This document shows positions 33,370 to 33,815 of a DNA stretch of 33,815 nucleotides, one piece after another. Origin of the DNA: JAUSEW01 sp964414015 (GTDB lineage Bacteria; Patescibacteriota; Microgenomatia; Levybacterales; UBA12049); contig CAYPUE010000004.1 in assembly GCA_964414015.1 (NCBI GenBank), forward strand, positions 1 through 33,815, in the 5' to 3' direction. Position 1 is the stretch's first letter. Every line of letters begins with the position of its first letter. The notes beneath the pieces are model-generated. The model did no database searches. It was not told the origin of the DNA and saw nothing but the letters and a program-made list of their open reading frames with translations. The position numbers and the translations under genes are program-made.

Positions 33370-33815
33370 GTGAAAGTTGCGTTGGTTTATGACAGGGTGA
33401 ATAAGTGGGGAGGAGCGGAAAGAGTTTTATTAGCTCTGCATAAGTTATTTCCGGATGCGCCGCTCTATACTTCTGTTTATGATAAGAAGAGGGCTTCGTG
33501 GGCGAAAGTTTTCGATGTTCGGACATCCTTTTTGCAAAGTTTTCCATTTGCTACCCGCCACGAGCTATATGCAACGCTTATGCCTTTGGCTTTTGAAAGT
33601 TTTTCTTTTGATGAATACGATTTAGTGATATCCGTAACCAGCGAAGCGGCAAAAGGAATTATCATCAAACCTAGAACTTTGCATATTTGTTATTGTCTTA
33701 CTCCAACCCGATATCTATGGAGCGCTTATGATGATTACTTTAAGAATCCCTATTTTAGGCTTATTTCAAAGCCCATAATTTCGTATTTAAGAGTATGGGA
33801 TAAAATTGCAGCGCA
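33370..33815 (+). CDS. GT4 family glycosyltransferase (WbaZ-like), 3' partial
   Basis: 148 residues are visible before the window ends. VALVYDRVNKWGGAERVL is the donor-side N-terminus of GT4 enzymes; LYTSVYDKKRASW, YDLVISVTSEAAKGIIIKP and HICYCLTPTRYLWSAYDDY place it in the WbaZ-like group of mannosyltransferases. The start is GTG 33370 because the conserved strand begins at the second codon and the -10 box lies just upstream. With it the glycosyltransferase block resumes after the Maf/MerR island. The C-terminal catalytic domain is outside the window. Confidence 0.87.
   Translation, partial: MKVALVYDRVNKWGGAERVLLALHKLFPDAPLYTSVYDKKRASWAKVFDVRTSFLQSFPFATRHELYATLMPLAFESFSFDEYDLVISVTSEAAKGIIIKPRTLHICYCLTPTRYLWSAYDDYFKNPYFRLISKPIISYLRVWDKIAA

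Noticed and set aside
1..33815. TGA recoding as in SR1/Gracilibacteria
   Set aside because: TGA ends several genes at stop/start overlaps (6801, 8819, 25934, 28607) and no conserved motif is interrupted by an in-frame TGA.
1..33815. Insertion sequence, transposase, integrase or phage genes
   Set aside because: None recognised in any frame, although the minus-strand cassette and the repeats suggest rearrangement.

Overview
The window looks like a chromosomal piece of a Candidate Phyla Radiation bacterium, most likely from the Microgenomates group. This is inferred from the gene style: AT-rich DNA, a long run of divergent GT2/GT4 glycosyltransferases and very hydrophobic GT-C/YfhO-like proteins, almost no Shine-Dalgarno sequences, and a standard code with TGA used as stop. 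No rRNA or tRNA is present to confirm it. Two 100-N assembly gaps (18103-18202 and 22705-22804) break genes, so the neighbourhood there is not fully known.

Nearly everything encodes synthesis and decoration of a cell-surface polysaccharide. Positions 66-6141 (+) hold a tight operon: an E1/RfbH-like sugar dehydratase, GT2, GT4, a GT-C-like membrane protein and another GT2. Positions 6169-9778 (-) hold an opposed five-gene cassette whose members overlap by 1 to 35 nt: DegT sugar aminotransferase, GH43/32-like beta-propeller, methyltransferase, WbqC-family protein and N-formyltransferase. Together they read as a module for a formylated amino sugar. A 169-nt divergent promoter region separates it from 9948-18102 (+): GT2, a NodU/CmcH-type O-carbamoyltransferase, a 1137-residue AftD/YfhO-like membrane protein, a small membrane protein and a second YfhO-like protein cut by the first gap.

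Positions 18203-19209 carry a polyprenyl-phosphate-type GT2 (5' end lost in the gap) and a 72-residue membrane protein. Positions 19210-19838 hold no intact gene, but the minus strand carries a frameshifted small gene (19330-19658). Positions 19839-30655 are a second glycosyltransferase block: a broken GT4, GT4, hexapeptide acyltransferase, GT2 (cut by the second gap), an O-antigen ligase/GT-C fusion, a GT39-type protein, GT4, GT2 and GT4. Positions 30662-33276 are an island of other genes (Maf, two MerR-type regulators facing away from each other, a gamma-glutamylcyclotransferase-like protein). A GT4 resumes at 33370 and runs off the window.

The most striking structure is in the second glycosyltransferase block. 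Seven arrays of 7-bp A/T-rich tandem units and three palindromes sit inside the glycosyltransferase genes, repeatedly at equivalent loops or linkers of the folds. One array coincides with the frameshift of the GT4 at 19839, and loss of a single 7-bp unit would restore that frame. I saw no such arrays by eye in the first 18 kb. A second recurring theme is -10-like hexamers ending 6-7 nt before start codons, which suggests leaderless transcripts.
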